Assembly: GCA_964575025.1 (NCBI GenBank)
Contig: CAZNPV010000016.1
Span: 1-64,000 of the forward strand
Source of the DNA: JABMQB01 sp964575025
GTDB taxonomy: Bacteria; Bacteroidota; Bacteroidia; Bacteroidales; Prolixibacteraceae
Reading direction: 5' to 3'
DNA: 64,000 nucleotides
Shown: piece by piece, positions 61,313 to 64,000 of the stretch
How positions within the stretch are numbered: the stretch's first letter is position 1
Layout: each line of letters starts with the position of its first letter
Notes under the pieces: model-generated
The model's database searches: none
Told to the model about the DNA's origin: nothing
The model's input: the letters and a program-made list of their open reading frames with translations, nothing else
Position numbers and translations under genes: made by a program

Positions 61313-61414
61313 TCCGTTTTCCCCCTTTTCACTCTTCCTGGTTCCTGGTTCTTTCCCTTCTTTCCCAAAAAAATCCTAATTTTATGCAGAAGTAATGAAC
61401 AGAGAATAGATCCA

Positions 61415-62821
61415 ATGAGGCCTTATGCTTTTATTTTATCCTTTGTTTTTATTGTCCTGGCCGGGCATGCTCAACCGTACCATCTGAAAATCGTCCTGGA
61501 CAACCATCCCCATGCCACCATTGCCATGGGCAAGGTCCGGGGCGACCGGTTTATCTTCCTCGACAGCCTGAGAAGCATGGAAGGTCTCCCGGGGGTAGCC
61601 CTCACCAGGGAATTCACCTTTACCTTCCCCCAACACGCCAATCCGGGCATGTACCGTCTCCTTCCGGGACAAACACGGGTGGCAGAACTGATGGGTGAAC
61701 CTCAGGCATCACTCGATCTGATTTATAACCGGGAAGATATCTTTGTGGAAACCGATTTTAATAACCCGGAGGAGCAACTGATCATCCATCAATCGGAGGA
61801 AAACAAAGCCTGGTTTGCTTTTAAGAAGAAGGAAAAAATGTACCGCCAGGGATTGAACCAACTCCGGCAGCAGATGAACAATGCCCGGAACAGTCCTGAA
61901 GATCAAAACCGCAAAAGGGATGCCTACAACCTGGCGATGATGGAACGAGAGACCTTCATTCGTCAATCGGTTGAGGAATACCAACACCTTTTTGCTTCCC
62001 GGATCATGCGTATGTACCATGAACCGGTGGTGGATGCTTACCTGTCTGAAGAGGAAGGACACAGATTCTATATCGAGAACTACTTTCGGAACCTGGATTT
62101 TACCGATCAAGCACTGATCAACACCTCCATTTACACCGATAAGGTGATCCACTATATCCAGTCATACGGCCAGTACGGGCTCTCCCGGGAACAACAGGAA
62201 GAGGAGTTCATCAAAGCGGTGGATGTGGTGTTCTCAGAGGTCCGTGAAAACCCGGCGGTGTATGAATTGATCCTCGATTATATTGTCCGGGGCTTTGAAA
62301 AGTTACAACTGAACAGAGCCCTGACCCACATTGCCGGGAAATATGGAACCACCAGCTGTCTGACCGACGAGAAAACCACCCTGGAACGAAGACTGGATTT
62401 CCATCAGATGGTTCCCGGCACCCGGGTTCCCCACTTCACCCTTCCCGACATCAACGGGAATCCGGTATCCCTGTCTGACCTTGCTGAAGGGCCTACCCTC
62501 CTCATGTTCTGGGCCTCCTGGTGTCCCCATTGCCTGGAGGTGATCCCGGAACTAAAAGAGTGGCTGGACTCACCGGAATCCACCAACCTGAAAGTTGTAA
62601 CTATATCGTTGGATACCATGGCTACCGACTGGTGGAAAGCAGTCTCTGAAACAGGCATCGAAGCATGGGTTAACCTCTCCGACCTGAAAGGGTGGGACGG
62701 AGAAGTAACCGAAACCTACAACGTGTACGCTACCCCCACCCTCTTCCTGATCGACGAAAACCTCGCCATCCGCGCCAAACCGTACGGAATCTATGAGCTG
62801 AAGGAGGAATTGGAGCGATAG
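61415..62821 (+). CDS. TlpA-like thioredoxin-fold protein with N-terminal domain, exported
   Basis: A 468-residue protein from ATG 61415 with a signal peptide (MRPYAFILSFVFIVLAGHAQ). An N-terminal beta domain (about 22-130) and a helical middle (about 130-320) are followed by a thioredoxin domain (about 330-468) with the redox motif WCPHC (C370/C373), FTLPDINGNPVSL before it and the cis-proline in YATPTLFLID. It should act as a periplasmic thiol-disulfide reductase. The layout (DUF plus AhpC/TSA-like) is common in Bacteroidota. A weak -7 (TAATTTTA) precedes it. Confidence 0.86.
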   Translation: MRPYAFILSFVFIVLAGHAQPYHLKIVLDNHPHATIAMGKVRGDRFIFLDSLRSMEGLPGVALTREFTFTFPQHANPGMYRLLPGQTRVAELMGEPQASLDLIYNREDIFVETDFNNPEEQLIIHQSEENKAWFAFKKKEKMYRQGLNQLRQQMNNARNSPEDQNRKRDAYNLAMMERETFIRQSVEEYQHLFASRIMRMYHEPVVDAYLSEEEGHRFYIENYFRNLDFTDQALINTSIYTDKVIHYIQSYGQYGLSREQQEEEFIKAVDVVFSEVRENPAVYELILDYIVRGFEKLQLNRALTHIAGKYGTTSCLTDEKTTLERRLDFHQMVPGTRVPHFTLPDINGNPVSLSDLAEGPTLLMFWASWCPHCLEVIPELKEWLDSPESTNLKVVTISLDTMATDWWKAVSETGIEAWVNLSDLKGWDGEVTETYNVYATPTLFLIDENLAIRAKPYGIYELKEELER

Positions 62822-62987
62822 AACCAGCATTTGAGAAAAGTGGGAAGGTGGGAAGGGGGAATAGTGGAAGGGTTGACAGTTGTCGGTTGTCGGTTCCCGA
62901 TAGGAAATCGGGACTCCGCTTCGCTTCGTGTCGGTTGTCAGTTGCTTATCCCGTGGCAGAGCCAACGGTGAATGCGCTCACCGGAAT
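62822..62987. other. Repeat-filled gap between the TlpA-like and AbiEii-like genes
   Basis: Contains a GTGGGAAGG/GTGGAA array (about 62838-62865), heptamers CAGTTGT and CGGTTGT (62877 onwards), hairpin core copy 3 and trailing heptamers CGGTTGT, CAGTTGC. It lies at a convergent gene junction. Confidence 0.7.
62894..62932 (+). repeat. 39-nt hairpin repeat core, copy 3
   Basis: Identical to copy 1 over all 39 positions. It is flanked on both sides by CRGTTRW heptamers, and preceded by a GTGGAA-type array that matches, in the opposite orientation, the arrays at 22324-22410. Confidence 0.9.
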
Positions 62988-63623
62988 TCATAGCTTGCCA
63001 AAAACTTTATCCGGTGTATTTACCATCTCAAGTATCCTTTTTTTAATTCTGTTCCAATTAAATTCCTGACCTCCTGTCAGTTTTATGGGAACATTGAAAT
63101 GAATATCGTCAAAATAAACCAATGCTTTCAGGGGTACTACAGGGTTATTGTCATACTTTTTCCGGTATCCCATTACCATTTGGTTGAGTGATATTTCGGA
63201 TGATAAATAGGCAATATCAATAAAATCCTTTAAACGTGTTCCATCTCCTGAAATGGCATTCAGTTTCATAGCTGCGATATCAGAAAGTCCGGCCAACCTT
63301 ATTCCCATCACTACTTCGGGACTTTCATTCCAGGGGTATTGATGCGAAAGAAGGTCAATAGCAATACCATTAATTTCACCCTTGATTGTGTTTTCAGCCA
63401 TAAAATCGATTTGCATATCAAATTGCAACTGCAAATGGTTGGCCATTTGACTGGATATGATTGGCAGACGGGTAAACAAATCAATGTCAACACTTATCCG
63501 GTGACCGAGCCTTAATGCCAATGCAGTGCCGCCAACAAGCAAAAAACTGTTCATCTTGCTGTCACTCATCAATTTCTTCAGGAGTTCCAATGTTGATCTT
63601 TCAACCGTTTCGAAGTAGTACAT
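62988..63623 (-). CDS. AbiEii/AbiGii-type nucleotidyltransferase (toxin component)
   Basis: A 211-residue protein from ATG 63623. The MNT-fold signature LLVGGTALALRLGHRISVDIDLF carries the GG and D-x-D catalytic residues of the AbiEii/DUF1814 family, whose members act as toxins or abortive-infection effectors by nucleotide transfer. Here it is shorter than typical AbiEii. Its start overlaps the end of the upstream small gene by 46 nt, a coupled arrangement typical of toxin-antitoxin pairs. Whether it is toxic is unknown. Confidence 0.85.
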   Translation of the reverse strand: MYYFETVERSTLELLKKLMSDSKMNSFLLVGGTALALRLGHRISVDIDLFTRLPIISSQMANHLQLQFDMQIDFMAENTIKGEINGIAIDLLSHQYPWNESPEVVMGIRLAGLSDIAAMKLNAISGDGTRLKDFIDIAYLSSEISLNQMVMGYRKKYDNNPVVPLKALVYFDDIHFNVPIKLTGGQEFNWNRIKKRILEMVNTPDKVFGKL

Positions 63624-63895
63624 TTTAATTCGTTCTTTTCGAGCTGAAAAACAGTACAAACAAAAGCGATATCCCTGGGATTCAAATAAGCAATTCGTTT
63701 TATGGACTCTTTAATTTCCGGCAATGCGTATTTATTCAGGATAGCATAAAAATCATCCGGCCGGCCCCGTTCAATTACCCGTTGCACAATGATATCGCGC
63801 ATGGCCTGCCAATCAATATGCGAGCTATCAAACTCCCATAGCAATGATTTTCGCAGTTTTGCATCCTTATGCAATTGATAATCACCAAATAACAT
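63578..63895 (-). CDS. Small DUF6922-like protein, presumed partner of the AbiEii-type protein
   Basis: A 105-residue, probably helical cytoplasmic protein. The pattern LRKSLLWEFDSSHIDWQAMRDIIVQRVIERG, followed by YLNPRDIAFVCTVFQLEK, matches small Bacteroidota proteins (DUF6922) that precede AbiEii-type genes, from memory. It takes the place of the AbiEi antitoxin and would be the antidote or regulator. A TATATTTG -7 box lies at 63920-63913. The gene order small protein then MNT enzyme is as in type IV toxin-antitoxin loci. Confidence 0.75.
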   Translation of the reverse strand: MLFGDYQLHKDAKLRKSLLWEFDSSHIDWQAMRDIIVQRVIERGRPDDFYAILNKYALPEIKESIKRIAYLNPRDIAFVCTVFQLEKNELKCTTSKRLKDQHWNS

Positions 63896-63912
63896 AGTTA
63901 TTCATTTATATA

Positions 63913-63920
63913 CAAATATA
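63913..63920 (-). promoter_or_regulatory. Candidate -7 box of the AbiEii/DUF6922 operon
   Basis: On the minus strand TATATTTG, 18 nt before the ATG of the small gene; no clear -33 TTG at the expected distance. Confidence 0.5.
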
Positions 63921-64000
63921 CGTATTTTAAAGGGCTTATCTGTATTATTCATCTTCAAAATGATCATACATGATCTTTTATTTTACCATATTTTCTCCTT

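Larger units (their letters stand above)
61093..61414. other. 322-nt repeat-rich gap between the secreted protein and TlpA-like genes
   Basis: Holds hairpin core copy 2 (61154-61192), a phased heptamer array (61193-61229), a second hairpin (61230-61250) and a 21-nt tandem duplication (61271-61312) with a further related segment near 61333-61353. No gene is supported; an open frame from 61202 merely translates these repeats into the TlpA gene. Confidence 0.75.

Noticed and set aside
61202..61414. 71-codon N-terminal extension of the TlpA-like gene
   Set aside because: It is a translation of tandem repeats, and the ATG at 61415 is followed by a proper signal peptide.

Overview
The window is a gene-dense chromosomal segment of a Bacteroidota bacterium, most likely of the Bacteroidales/Marinilabiliales type. 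The clues are a SusC/RagA TonB-linked receptor at the left edge, a MurF-alanine racemase fusion, a malic enzyme-phosphotransacetylase fusion, a B. theta-like xylose gene order, twin-arginine Gfo/Idh/MocA oxidoreductases, and promoters of the Bacteroidota form (-7 TAnnTTTG, -33 TTTG/TTG) rather than the E. coli form. No rRNA, tRNA, insertion sequence, prophage or CRISPR array was seen.

Layout. 1-3358 (minus): 5' part of a SusC-like receptor with a long structured upstream region, a YjjG-type HAD phosphatase, rsmI and a conserved unknown gene. 3436-13585 (plus): tdk, murF-alr, maeB, a cysteate synthase, recR, a GT2 glycosyltransferase fused to a degenerate sugar-phosphate transferase, and a GNAT acetyltransferase. 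13589-15225 (minus): a lipoprotein of unknown role and a nitroreductase. 15521-22005 (plus): a xylose operon (GntR regulator, xylB, an orphan ABC substrate-binding lipoprotein, xylA, xylT) that ends in a strong terminator. 22397-27426 (minus): M23 peptidase, YitT membrane protein, leuS. 27846-31163 (plus): gdhA, typA. 31257-36719 (minus): a cytoplasmic glycoside unit of PfkB kinase, GH116 and NagZ-type GH3. 37196-41345 (plus): mfd and a lipoprotein. 41399-44717 (minus): two paralogous Tat-exported oxidoreductases separated by a run of hairpins. 45143-55317 (minus): one long transcription unit, nadB-nadC-coaX-outer-membrane barrel-TPR-lptC-CNNM/CorC-ppiD, joining NAD/CoA synthesis to envelope assembly. 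55545-60212 (minus): a small barrel protein, an Asp/Glu racemase, an SDR and an OmpR-type response regulator/histidine kinase pair. 60349-62821 (plus): a secreted protein of unknown function and a TlpA-like thioredoxin. 62988-63895 (minus): an AbiEii-type nucleotidyltransferase with a small DUF6922-like partner.

The most interesting signals are regulatory or repetitive. (i) Four TTAAC direct repeats spaced 11, 10 and 11 bp lie between two divergent promoters with the same TATATTTG -7 box. They separate the two-component operon from a secreted-protein gene and look like a response-regulator binding array. (ii) A modular intergenic repeat family combines a CCCGAT/ATCGGG hairpin core with flanking arrays of phased heptamers (CRGTTRW), at five loci. 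(iii) A large imperfect inverted repeat sits in the leader of the GntR gene. (iv) typA, and to a lesser degree mfd, have promoters that conflict with the obvious start codon.

Limits: families are assigned by recognising motifs and overall protein layout, not by a database search. Promoter, terminator and operator calls are pattern matches.
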